Source: Desulfarculaceae bacterium (GTDB taxonomy: Bacteria > Desulfobacterota > Desulfarculia > Desulfarculales > Desulfarculaceae). From it: a stretch of 64,000 nucleotides of DNA. The notes under the pieces were generated by a model. It saw nothing but the letters and a program-made list of their open reading frames with translations. It was not told where the DNA came from and ran no database searches. Position numbers and translations under genes: made by a program. The stretch spans positions 1-64,000 of the forward strand of contig JAIPEN010000017.1 in NCBI GenBank assembly GCA_021737145.1, in the 5' to 3' direction. Positions 36,951 through 46,848 of this stretch are shown one piece after another. How positions within the stretch are numbered: position 1 is the stretch's first letter; each line of letters opens with the position of its first letter.

Positions 36951-37361
36951 ATGAGTGCTTTCAAGGTTCTTATCGTGGACGACGAGGTGGACTTCCTGGA
37001 GTCCCTGGTGCGCCGTCTCAAGCGCCGCATGGTGGATGCCACCGGGGTGACCAGCGGCGAGGCCGCCCTGAAATACCTGGCGGCCCAGCCCGCCGACGTG
37101 GTGGTGCTGGACGTGAAGATGCCGGGCATGAACGGCATCGACACCCTGCGCGAGATCAAGAAGAGCCATCCCCAGGTGGAGGTGATTCTCTTGACCGGCC
37201 ACGCCTCGGTGGAGTCCGGGGTGGAGGGCCTGACCCTGGAGGCCTTCGACTACCTGATCAAGCCGGTGAAGCTGGACGAGCTCATCGAACGCATCATGGA
37301 GGCCTTTGACCGGCGCAAGGTGGTGGGCGAGATCAGCTCGGCCGAGCGGGACGCCGGGTAG
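36951..37361 (+). CDS. single-domain response regulator 1
   Basis: 136 aa, receiver domain only. Acidic pocket IVDDE (D10, D11), phospho-acceptor D54 in VVVLDVKMPGMNG, Thr in ILLTGHA, Lys in FDYLIKPVK: all intact. The C-terminal ~20 residues (RKVVGEISSAERDAG) carry no output domain. It lies 18 nt before phosphotransferase paralog 2, so it should either relay phosphate or bind that protein directly. AAGGAG precedes the ATG. Confidence 0.88.
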   Translation: MSAFKVLIVDDEVDFLESLVRRLKRRMVDATGVTSGEAALKYLAAQPADVVVLDVKMPGMNGIDTLREIKKSHPQVEVILLTGHASVESGVEGLTLEAFDYLIKPVKLDELIERIMEAFDRRKVVGEISSAERDAG

Positions 37362-37379
37362 GCCGAGGGCGCGGAAGCC

Positions 37380-40002
37380 ATGAATCTGACCGAACACTTC
37401 CGGCGCTGGTTCGCCGCGCGGGCTCCGGCCCCGGACCGGGAAATGGTCCGGCGGCTGAGGGCCGAGTTTTCCGCCCGCTACTCCTGCTTCCAGGATTTGC
37501 TCTCCGCCAACCAGCGGGCCCTGGAGGCTATCGCCGAGATGGAGCAGGCCGACGCCGGAGCCCACAGCCCCGGCATGAGCTTTGTGCGGGGACGGGCCAC
37601 GGCCACGGTGGTGAGCGTGTTCCGCATGATCCAGGGCCTGGAGGCCCTAGCTCCGGACCGTTACCCCGGCCTGGCCGCAAGCTTCGGCGCGGTGCGCAGG
37701 GAGATCGAAAAGGCCCTGGGCCCCAGCGCCCCGCCCCTGGACGGGCCCCTGGCATTGCCCCTGGGAAAGGGCGGCTCGGCGGGCGAGGCCCTGGCCGGGC
37801 CCAAGATGGCCTCCCTGGGAGCCCTGGCCGCCGGGCTGGGCCTGCCGGTTCCGCCGGGCCTGGTGATCACCACCGTGGCCTACCGCCGCCTGGTGGAGCA
37901 CAACCAACTGTCCGAGGAGATCGCCCGCCTGTTGCAGACCGCGGACCTGGAACACACCGACAGCCTGCTGGCCGTGTGCTCCAAGATTCAGGGCCTGTTC
38001 ACCGGAGCCCATATCCCGCCCCAACTGGCCGAGGCGGTGGACCAGGGCCTGGCCGCGCTAAAAGACGAAACGCCCGCCCCGCTCCGCCTGGCCCTGCGCT
38101 CCAGCGCCTGGGGCGAGGACGCGCCCGGCGCCTCCTTTGCCGGGCAGTTCGACAGCGAGCTGAACGTGGACCCGGCTCACTGGGCCGAGGCCTATCTGGC
38201 CGTGACGGCCAGCCTCTACAGCCCGGCGGCGGTGGCCTATCGCCTGCGCATGGGCCTGCGCGACGAAGACGCGGCCATGGCCGTGGGCTGCCTGGCCATG
38301 ATAGACGCCCGGTCCGGAGGGGTGGCCTACAGCGCCGATCCCCTGGACCCGGGGCGCGGCCGGGTGCTCGTCAACTCCTGCTGGGGCCTGCCCAAGGCGG
38401 TGGTGGACGGCACCTGGGACTGCGATCAGTTCGAGGTGGAGCCGGGGCCCCCGCCCCGCTTGGCGGCCAGCCGGGTGGCGGAAAAACCGCGCCGTTATGT
38501 GTGCCAGCCGGAAGAGGGCGTGCTGCCCGCGCCCCTGGACCAGGAGCAGGCGTCCGCGCCTTCCCTGAGCGAGGGCCAGGCCCTGGAGCTGGCCGGCATG
38601 GCCCTGCGCCTACAGGAACATTACGGCGGGCCCCAGGACGTGGAGTGGGCCCTGGACCGGGGAGGCCGGCTGATCATCTTGCAGTGCCGCCCCTTGCCCT
38701 GCCCGGCGGCCGGCTCCCAAACGGCCCTGCCCGCCGGGCCGGCTGAAAAGCGCCTGCTGGCGGGCGGGGTCTGCGCCAGCCCCGGAGCCGGGGCCGGGCC
38801 CCTGCGCTGGGTGCTAACCGGCGGCGACGCGGTGGCCTTTGCCGAGGGGGAGGTGCTGGCCGTGGAGCAGCCGTTGCCCCGCTGGGCCCCCTTGCTCAGC
38901 CGGGCCGCGGCCATGTTGTCGGTGCGGGGCGGGGTGGCCGGGCATCTGGCCAGCGTGGCCCGCGAGTTCGCGGTGCCCGCCCTGCTGGGGTTGGGGCCGC
39001 CCGTCCGCGAACTGCCCTCGGGCCGCCCAGTGACCGTGGACGCCACGGGACGCGCGGTGTACCGGGGCCTTTTGTCCCTGCCCGGCCGGGAGGCCGCGCC
39101 CCAGGGCCGCCCGGACACTCCCACCCGCCGGGTGCTGGCCAAGGTGCTGGCCCTGTGCGCCCCGCTCAATCTGGTGGACCCGGAGGGGCCTGGCTTCACT
39201 CCCTCGGCCTGCCGCACCCTGCACGACCTCACCCGCTTTTGCCATCAGAAGGCGGTGGAGGAGATGTTCAGTCAGGCGGCCCAGGAGCACTTCCCCCTGC
39301 ACGCCGCCCGCCAGCTTCACTACCAGGTGCCCATGCAGTGGTGGGTGCTGGACCTGGGCGGCGGCCTGCGCCCGGAGGCCGGGGACAAGTACGTGCGCCT
39401 GGAGGACATCGCCTGCGCGCCCTTCCACGCCCTGTGGGAGGGGCTCACCGAGGTGGCCTGGGACGGGCCCCCGGCCATGGACGCGGCGGGCATGGCCTCG
39501 GTTATGTTTTCGGCCACGGCCAACCCGCGCCTGGGGAGTGGAGCCAAGGGCCGCCTGGCCGAGCGCAACTATTTTTTGCTCACCGGCAGCTTCATGAACA
39601 TGCAGTCCCAGCTCGGCTTCCACTTCTCCTCCTTGGAGGCAGAGGCCGGGGGGCCGCCGGAAGGCAACTTCGTGTGCTTCTGCTTTAGGGGTGGAGCCGC
39701 GGACGCTCCCCGCAGGCGCGCCCGCCTGGCTTTTTTGGAGGAGGTGCTGGCCGGGCTGGGCATGGAGGCGGTGATCAAGGGCGAGGCCCTGCTGGCCCGG
39801 GCCGAGGGCATGGAAGCGGCCGAGACCCTGGCCCTGGTCAAGGGCCTGGGCTACCTGACCATGCACGCCCGTCAGCTGGACATGATCATGGCTCGTCCCG
39901 AGCGGGTGGATATGTATCGCGCCAAGATCGCGGCCGACCTGGCCTCCCTGCGGCCGCCGGAATTGGCGCGGGATGAAAAACCCTCTTTGGCGGGGGAGCA
40001 AG

Positions 40003-40010
<8 letters not shown>
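37380..40010 (+). CDS. PEP-synthase-like phosphotransferase paralog 2
   Basis: 876 aa, same four-part layout as the copy at 32689. Helical N-terminus with SFVRGRATATVVSVFRMIQ; ATP-grasp with GPKMASLGALAAGLGLPVPPG, LRSSAWGEDAPGASFAGQF and PQDVEWALDRGGRLIILQCRP; swivel domain with H522 in VRGGVAGHLASVAREFAVPA. The C-terminal unknown domain has TLHDLTRFCHQKAVEEMF, PMQWWVLDLGGGL, MNMQSQLGFHF and FRGGAADAPRR. It differs from copy 1 mainly by more insertions between motifs and is closer to copy 3 (shared PMQWWVLDL). Its last 8 nt overlap the sigma-54 activator gene. Confidence 0.8.
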
Positions 40011-41418
<1,408 letters not shown>

Positions 41419-41655
41419 CCGCTTTTTTGCCTGGCAGTCCGTCGGAAAATTTTGCGGCCTGTAAAGGATTCCGACAGCCGCATGAGAACAAGGCCGGCCA
41501 CGGCCGCCGCTCACCAGCCCCCTGTTCATGGGCCCTCCGGGCAACCCTTCGAAATTATCGGCTAAAAAGACACGGTCTCGCGAAAGGCTCCGGTTGGTGA
41601 AGTTTGGCACAGCCCTTGCCATTGACTAGGGCGTCTACCCCAGCGGAGAGGAAAC
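41419..41655 (+). promoter_or_regulatory. sigma-54 promoter and candidate activator site upstream of second kinase
   Basis: TGGCAC-AGCCC-TTGC at 41605-41619 matches the -24/-12 consensus exactly, 37 bp before the ATG of the kinase. Upstream, GTCGGAA (41441-41447) and TTCCGAC (41469-41475) form an inverted repeat with a 21-nt gap, about 130 bp before the promoter, a reasonable place for an activator site. Confidence 0.75.
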
Positions 41656-43383
41656 ATGTCAACCAACCACGGCCGGCCCGCCGCCTACTACCGCACCCTG
41701 ACCCGCAACCTGGTGCTGTTCGTGGTGGTGGTCTCGCTGGTGCCCCTGATGTTCTCCGGCGCGGTCATCCTCTACGAGTTCGACCGGGCCTATCAGAGCA
41801 AGGTGGAGCAGCACCTGGAGGTGCTGCTGAACAAGCACCGCCGCACCATCGACGCCTTTCTCACCGACCGCCTGGCCGATATCCGGGTGCTGGCCCGCTC
41901 CTATCCCGTGGAGATGCTCAAGGACCCCGCCTTCCTGCGGGCCAAGCTGAGCCTGCTGCGGGAGGAGTACGGCGGGGTCTTCGTCGACCTGGGCCTGGTG
42001 AACCCAGAGGGCCGCCAGGTGGTCTACGCCGGGCCCTTCCACCTGACCGGGGCCGACTACGCCCAGGCTCAGTGGTTCAAGCAGGCCAAGGCGGGCGAGC
42101 ATTTCATCTCCAACGTCTTCGCCGGCCTGCGCGGCAGCCCCCATTTCATCGTGGCCGCCAAGAAGCGTCTCATGGGCCGCGACTGGCTGGTCAAGGCCAC
42201 CATCGACTTCGAGGCCTTCAACGCCCTGGTGGAAAAGCTGGTCATCGGCGAGACCGGCTTCGCCTTCATTCTGGACCGCGAGGGATCGTTTCAGACCAAG
42301 CCCCGCCAAGAGGTGGCCCTGGCCAGTGGAGCCTGGCGGGAGCTTCTGCGGCGGCCTTTGGACGGCGGCAAGGTGACCATCATCCAGCGCACCGGCTCCC
42401 GGGACCGGGAGATGATTTATGCGGCCGCGCCCCTAAAGAACGGCTCCTGGATCATCTGCGCCCAGCAGGAGCGGGCCGACGCCTTCAGCCTGCTGTTCAG
42501 CGCCCAACGGATGGCCGTGACCATTTTCGTGCTGGGCGGCATCGTGGTGATCCTGGTCTCGCTCCTCCTGGCCCGGCGGCTGGTCAACCGCATCGCCGAG
42601 GCCGACAGTCAGAAGGAAGCCATGAACGAAAAGATGATTGAAGCGGGGCGGCTGGCCTCCATCGGAGAGCTGGCCGCGGGCATCGCCCATGAGATCAACA
42701 ACCCGGTGGCCATCATGGTGGAGGAGGCCGGCTGGATCGAGGACCTGATGAGCGAGGAGGGCCCCCTGAGCGAGGAGACCCTGTCCGAGATCCAGCGGGC
42801 GGTGCAGCAGATCCAGGAGCAGGGCAGCCGCTGCAAGCAGATCACCTACAAGCTCTTGAGCTTCGCGCGCAAGACCGATCCCACCGTCAAGGAAGTGAGC
42901 CTCAACAGCCTGGTGGAGGAGGTGATCAGCCTGGTGGGCCAGAAGTCGCGCTACGCCGGGGTGCGCATCGAAACCGAGCTGGGCCCGGGCCTGCCCCGGG
43001 TGGCGGCCAGCCCCAGCGAGCTGCAGCAGGTGCTTCTGAACCTGGTGAACAACGCGGTGGACGCCATCGACAGCGAGGGCGGCGTGGTCAGCGTGCGGAG
43101 CAACCCGGACAACGGCTGGGTGCGGCTCACCGTCAGCGACACCGGCATAGGCATCGCCCCGGCCAACCTGGCCCGCATCTTCGACCCCTTCTACACCACC
43201 AAGCCGGTGGGGCAGGGCACCGGGCTGGGCCTGTCCATCTGCTACGGAATCATCAACAAGCTCGGCGGCGAGATCAAGGTGACCAGCGCCAAGGGCAAGG
43301 GCTCCACCTTCGTGGTCCTGCTGCCGGCCATAAGCCAAAGCGAAGCGGCCCCCGAAACCACGGACCCGGCCGCGCGGAGCTGA
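41656..43383 (+). CDS. Cache-domain sensor histidine kinase, second copy
   Basis: 575 aa, same architecture as the kinase at 35205. TM1 at ~19-43 (LVLFVVVVSLVPLMFSGAVIL); periplasmic Cache at ~45-285 with FVDLGLVNPEGRQVVYAGPF and AQWFKQAKAGEHFISNVFAG; TM2 at ~290-315. HisKA with H345 in ELAAGIAHEINNPVAIM; HATPase with NLVNNAVDAIDS, DTGIGIA and GTGLGLSICYGII. It is the first gene behind a perfect sigma-54 promoter. Two receivers follow on the same strand. The Cache domain differs enough from kinase 1 to bind another ligand. Confidence 0.88.
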   Translation: MSTNHGRPAAYYRTLTRNLVLFVVVVSLVPLMFSGAVILYEFDRAYQSKVEQHLEVLLNKHRRTIDAFLTDRLADIRVLARSYPVEMLKDPAFLRAKLSLLREEYGGVFVDLGLVNPEGRQVVYAGPFHLTGADYAQAQWFKQAKAGEHFISNVFAGLRGSPHFIVAAKKRLMGRDWLVKATIDFEAFNALVEKLVIGETGFAFILDREGSFQTKPRQEVALASGAWRELLRRPLDGGKVTIIQRTGSRDREMIYAAAPLKNGSWIICAQQERADAFSLLFSAQRMAVTIFVLGGIVVILVSLLLARRLVNRIAEADSQKEAMNEKMIEAGRLASIGELAAGIAHEINNPVAIMVEEAGWIEDLMSEEGPLSEETLSEIQRAVQQIQEQGSRCKQITYKLLSFARKTDPTVKEVSLNSLVEEVISLVGQKSRYAGVRIETELGPGLPRVAASPSELQQVLLNLVNNAVDAIDSEGGVVSVRSNPDNGWVRLTVSDTGIGIAPANLARIFDPFYTTKPVGQGTGLGLSICYGIINKLGGEIKVTSAKGKGSTFVVLLPAISQSEAAPETTDPAARS

Positions 43384-43422
43384 TCCGAGAGGGATTTTTT
43401 ATTAAGCGGGAGGAACCAAACC

Positions 43423-43869
43423 ATGATTCAGATCAACCCCTCGGTTCTCCTGGTGGACGATGAAGTCCCCTTTGTGGAGACCATGGCCAAGCGACTTGCC
43501 AAGCGGGAGTTGACCGTGGACACCGCCTTCAGCGGCAAGGAAGCCCTGGCCAAGCTGGACAGCGGCGGCCCCAGCCGGACCGACGTGGTCATCCTGGACG
43601 TGAAGATGCCTGGCATGGACGGCCTGGAGACCCTGGCGGCCATCAAAGGGGCCCATCCCAACGTGGAGGTGATCATGCTCACCGGCCACGCCACGGTGGA
43701 GAGCGCCATAGAGGGCATGAAGGGCGGGGCCTACGACTACCTCATGAAGCCCTGCGAGATGGACCTGTTGATGGCCAAGGTGGGCGAGGCCGTGGCCAAG
43801 AAGCGGGCCCATGAGGCCAAGATTCTGGACGCGCGGGTGCGCATGCACGCGCTCCGGCGGGAAACCTAG
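43423..43869 (+). CDS. single-domain response regulator 2
   Basis: 148 aa, receiver only. LLVDDE (D12, D13), D59 in VVILDVKMPGMDG, Thr in IMLTGHAT and Lys in YDYLMKPCE all present. A short helical tail (LMAKVGEAVAKKRAHEAKIL) ends it; no DNA-binding domain. Strong similarity to regulators 1, 3 and 4 suggests duplication within the locus. The gene is 39 nt after kinase 2 and 10 nt before regulator 3. Confidence 0.88.
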   Translation: MIQINPSVLLVDDEVPFVETMAKRLAKRELTVDTAFSGKEALAKLDSGGPSRTDVVILDVKMPGMDGLETLAAIKGAHPNVEVIMLTGHATVESAIEGMKGGAYDYLMKPCEMDLLMAKVGEAVAKKRAHEAKILDARVRMHALRRET

Positions 43870-43879
43870 GAGGCGGGTC

Positions 43880-44260
43880 ATGCGGGGCCAAGGCGCCGAG
43901 GGAATCAGGATTCTGCTGGTGGACGACGAGCCGGGCTATCTGGAGGTGCTGGAAAAGCGCATGACCCGGCGCGGCTTGCAGGTCGTATCGGCCGGCAGCG
44001 GCAGCGAGGCCATCCGGCAAGCGCGGGCCCAGAGCTTCGATGTGGCGGTGGTGGACCTGAAGATGGAGGACATGGACGGCATCGAGGTCCTCAAGGTCCT
44101 GAAGGTGATGGACCCCTCCATGGCGGTAATCATCCTCACCGGCCACGGTTCGGAGCAGGCGGCGCGGGAAGGCACCGCCCTGGGCGCCTTCGACTACCTG
44201 ACCAAGCCCTGCGAACTGCGCGACCTCTTGGCCTGCATTCATGCCTCGCAAAAGAGCTAG
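43880..44260 (+). CDS. single-domain response regulator 3
   Basis: 126 aa. ATG 43880 follows GGAGGCGGG. The receiver is complete: LLVDDE (D15, D16), D59 in VAVVDLKMEDMDG, Thr in IILTGHGS, Lys in FDYLTKPCEL. There is no output domain. It directly follows regulator 2, so kinase 2 probably faces two receivers, which may act as phosphate sink and effector. A palindrome GTCTGA-GA-TCAGAC (44270-44283) separates it from the TSUP gene. Confidence 0.87.
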   Translation: MRGQGAEGIRILLVDDEPGYLEVLEKRMTRRGLQVVSAGSGSEAIRQARAQSFDVAVVDLKMEDMDGIEVLKVLKVMDPSMAVIILTGHGSEQAAREGTALGAFDYLTKPCELRDLLACIHASQKS

Positions 44261-44318
44261 GCCCTCTGGGTCTGAGATCAGACACAACCCTGGCTAGGGA
44301 AGCGGAAGGGAAAACGAA

Positions 44319-45632
44319 ATGAAGTTCTTACAAGGGCTGGGACAGTTCATGGTGGCCGGGGCCCAGGCGCACGCGCGCTGGGAGATCGCCACCGCCCGGA
44401 CCATCATGGGCGACAAGAAAAGACTTATCATCCTGGGGCTGATGCTTTTGCCCGCCATCCTGGGCGGCATCGCCTTTGCCGACGAGATCGCCAGCAGCCT
44501 GCCCGACGTGCTGGGCGGCAAGAAGGCCTACAGCCCCGCCTTTTATTCCACGGGCATATTCATCGCCTCCATCCTCATCGGCCTGTGCGCCGGGCTCATC
44601 ACCGGCTGCATCGGCGCCGGCGGCGGCTTCATCATCGCCCCGGCCCTGATGAGCGCGGGCATCAAGGGCATCCTGGCGGTGGGCACCGATTTGTTCCACA
44701 TCTTCGCCAAGGCCATCATGGGCAGCGTGATCCACCGCAAGCTGGGCAACGTATCGGTGGCCCTGGCGGCCACCTTCCTCATAGGGGCCATCGGCGGGGC
44801 CACCTGCGGCGGCCTGATAAACCGGGTGCTCTACGAGATCAACCCGGTGCTCTCCGACGCCTTCATCACCACGGTCTACGCCATCATGCTGGGCGGGCTG
44901 GGCTTTTATGCCCTGGGCGATTTCTTAAAGTGCCGCAAGAGCGCCGAGGCCTGCGAGCTGCCCCACGGCGGCAAGACCGAGGGCGCCGACCTGGGCAGCC
45001 TGCCCAAGAAGCTACAGGGCATGAACCTGCCCCCCATGGTGCGCTTCGACCAGAGCCTGGTGCCCGGCGGCCGGGCCATCAGCGCCTGGTTCCTGATCAT
45101 CAGCGGCTTCGTGGTGGGCCTGGCCGCGGGCATCATGGGCGTGGGCGGCGGTTTCCTGACCTTCCCCATCTTCGTCTACACCCTGGGCGTGAGCTCCATG
45201 ACCACGGTGGGCACCGACATCTTCCAGATCGTGTTCACCGCCGGATTCGCGGCCGTCAGCCAATACGCCATCTACGGCTTCATCTTCTACACCCTGGCCA
45301 TGGGCATGCTCATCGGATCCCTGCTGGGTATCCAGGTGGGGGCCATGGTCACCAAGGTGGTGCCCGGCGTGACCATCCGCGGCTTCTACGCCATGGCCGT
45401 CTTGGCGGGCTTCATGAACCGCATCTTCGCCCTGCCGGGCAAGCTGGTGGAGATGGAGGTGTTCTACCTGCCCCCCACGGTGGTGACCGTTCTGGACCAA
45501 ATCGGCATATGGTCGTTCTTCGTGGTGATCGGCGGCTTCGCGGCCTGGGTGATCGGAACCTTCTTTAAGAACACCAGCGCCCTGCGCTCGGCCCATCCGG
45601 CCGGTGGGGCCATGGGCGAGGAGGTGATCTGA
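44319..45632 (+). CDS. TauE/SafE (TSUP) family transporter, second copy
   Basis: 437 aa, longer than the copy at 30924 by an N-terminal ~45-residue cytoplasmic segment (MKFLQGLGQFMVAGAQAHAR...) plus an additional helix. Family repeats: ITGCIGAGGGFIIAPALMSAG with VGTDLFHIFAKAIMG, and AAGIMGVGGGFLTFPIFVY with VGTDIFQIVFTAGFA. The middle loop (~200-250) is cytoplasmic and charged. It overlaps the next gene at TGATG. Being in the kinase-2 operon, its amount is probably set by the sigma-54/kinase circuit. Substrate unknown; sulfite, sulfonates or small acids are family precedents. Confidence 0.86.
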   Translation: MKFLQGLGQFMVAGAQAHARWEIATARTIMGDKKRLIILGLMLLPAILGGIAFADEIASSLPDVLGGKKAYSPAFYSTGIFIASILIGLCAGLITGCIGAGGGFIIAPALMSAGIKGILAVGTDLFHIFAKAIMGSVIHRKLGNVSVALAATFLIGAIGGATCGGLINRVLYEINPVLSDAFITTVYAIMLGGLGFYALGDFLKCRKSAEACELPHGGKTEGADLGSLPKKLQGMNLPPMVRFDQSLVPGGRAISAWFLIISGFVVGLAAGIMGVGGGFLTFPIFVYTLGVSSMTTVGTDIFQIVFTAGFAAVSQYAIYGFIFYTLAMGMLIGSLLGIQVGAMVTKVVPGVTIRGFYAMAVLAGFMNRIFALPGKLVEMEVFYLPPTVVTVLDQIGIWSFFVVIGGFAAWVIGTFFKNTSALRSAHPAGGAMGEEVI

Positions 45633-46327
45633 TGAGCGCCAAGAACAACAAGGGCAAGCTGGCGATTGGTATGATCATGACCGCGGTGTTCGCGGTGGTG
45701 CTGGTTATCTTCTTCATGCCGGTGTTCAACGGCCACAACGGCTTGAACTACCTCGACCAGCTCTACAACTCCATCTCCAAGGGCTCGGCTTATTACATTC
45801 CCGAGCTGAGCCAGGACGCGGCCAAGTACAACGGGGCCAAGCTGGAGGTGACCCTGGACCTGGGCGACAAGGGGGCGGCCGCGCGGGCGGCGCTGCTGTT
45901 CGCCGGGGCCGGGGCCACGGCCGCTCCGGACGGGGCCAAGCTGAAGGTGTCGGGCGATCTGGGCAAGGTGTTCACCTCGTCCCTGGCCGACAGCGACGCC
46001 ATGTTTCACAACCAGGGGGACAAGCTCAGCGCCCGCTACCAGGGCAAGGACCCCAAGCTGATGCTCTACACCTGGTGGACCGCCTACAAGGCGCTGGAGA
46101 AGGCGCTCAACCGCCAAGAGGCATTCGGCCAGGCCAAGTTCGCGGGGACGGTGCAGGCCAAGGCGGTGGAGATGAGCTACAACTACTACGGCATCGAGCC
46201 CCAGAGCATCGGCGACAAGTGGCTGATCGTGGTGCTCTCCCTGCTGTTCTACGTGATCTACACTCTTTGGTACGGCTACGGAGTCATGTACCTGTTCGAA
46301 GGCACCGGCTATCAGCTGGAGCACTGA
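45632..46327 (+). CDS. membrane protein with periplasmic domain, TSUP partner
   Basis: 231 aa, unknown family. One helix near the N-terminus (IGMIMTAVFAVVLVIFFMP) and one near the C-terminus (LIVVLSLLFYVIYTLWYGYGV) bracket about 155 periplasmic residues (YLDQLYNSISKGSAYYIPEL ... KALEKALNRQEAFGQAKF). Translation is coupled to the TSUP gene by a 1-nt TGATG overlap. It is the last gene of this unit before a terminator. I infer a dedicated subunit or periplasmic binding partner of the transporter. Confidence 0.65.
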   Translation: MSAKNNKGKLAIGMIMTAVFAVVLVIFFMPVFNGHNGLNYLDQLYNSISKGSAYYIPELSQDAAKYNGAKLEVTLDLGDKGAAARAALLFAGAGATAAPDGAKLKVSGDLGKVFTSSLADSDAMFHNQGDKLSARYQGKDPKLMLYTWWTAYKALEKALNRQEAFGQAKFAGTVQAKAVEMSYNYYGIEPQSIGDKWLIVVLSLLFYVIYTLWYGYGVMYLFEGTGYQLEH

Positions 46328-46333
46328 AACCGC

Positions 46334-46368
46334 GGCCGGGCCGTCCGCCCGGGCGGCCCGGCCTTTGC
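46334..46368 (+). terminator. terminator-like hairpin closing the second transporter unit
   Basis: GGCCGGGCCG (46334-46343) pairs with CGGCCCGGCC (46354-46363), 10 bp, loop TCCGCCCGGG, followed by the weak T-tract TTTGCTT. Probably an intrinsic terminator of modest strength. Confidence 0.6.
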
Positions 46369-46393
46369 TTGGCGCTTTGCGAGGAACTTAACC

Positions 46394-46404
46394 TATAATT
46401 AGCC
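46394..46404 (+). promoter_or_regulatory. consensus -10 box immediately before response regulator 4
   Basis: TATAAT at 46394-46399 lies 5 nt before the ATG at 46405. TTGGCG (46369-46374) at 19 bp is the best -35. Transcription would begin at or next to the start codon, giving a leaderless message; no ribosome site sits at the usual distance. Confidence 0.45.
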
Positions 46405-46833
46405 ATGCCCGATGAAAATCCCATAAGCGTCCTTCTGGTGGACGACGAGGAGGCCTTCCGCGAGGCCCTGGCCCGGCGTCTGGCCCGCAAGGGCCTGAGC
46501 GTGGTCACCGCCCCGGGCGGGGTGCCGGCCCTGGAGCGCCTGAGCGGCCCGCCGGTGGACGTGGTGGTGCTGGACGTGAAGATGCCGGACCTGGACGGCC
46601 TTAGCGTGCTGGCCCAGATCAAGCAGGCCTGGCCCCTGACCGAGGTGATTATGCTCAGCGGCCACGCCGACCTGCCCACCTCCATCACCGGCCTGGAAAA
46701 CGGGGCGTTCGACTACATGCTCAAGCCCACCCCCCTGGACGAGCTTCTGGACAAGATAAGGGACGCCTGGGAAAAGAAGGCGGTGGCCGAAAAGAAGATA
46801 GCCGCCCTTCGGGCCTCCGCGCCCGGGGCCTAG
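46405..46833 (+). CDS. single-domain response regulator 4
   Basis: 142 aa receiver-only protein. LLVDDE (D13, D14), D57 in VVVLDVKMPDLDG, Ser at the Thr/Ser position in IMLSGHAD, and Lys in FDYMLKPTPLDEL are present. No output domain. It precedes phosphotransferase paralog 3 by 15 nt, the same order as regulator 1 with paralog 2. The repeat of that pairing implies that receiver and phosphotransferase work together. Its promoter may yield a leaderless transcript. Confidence 0.87.
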   Translation: MPDENPISVLLVDDEEAFREALARRLARKGLSVVTAPGGVPALERLSGPPVDVVVLDVKMPDLDGLSVLAQIKQAWPLTEVIMLSGHADLPTSITGLENGAFDYMLKPTPLDELLDKIRDAWEKKAVAEKKIAALRASAPGA

Positions 46834-46848
46834 GCAGGCGAGGGAGCC

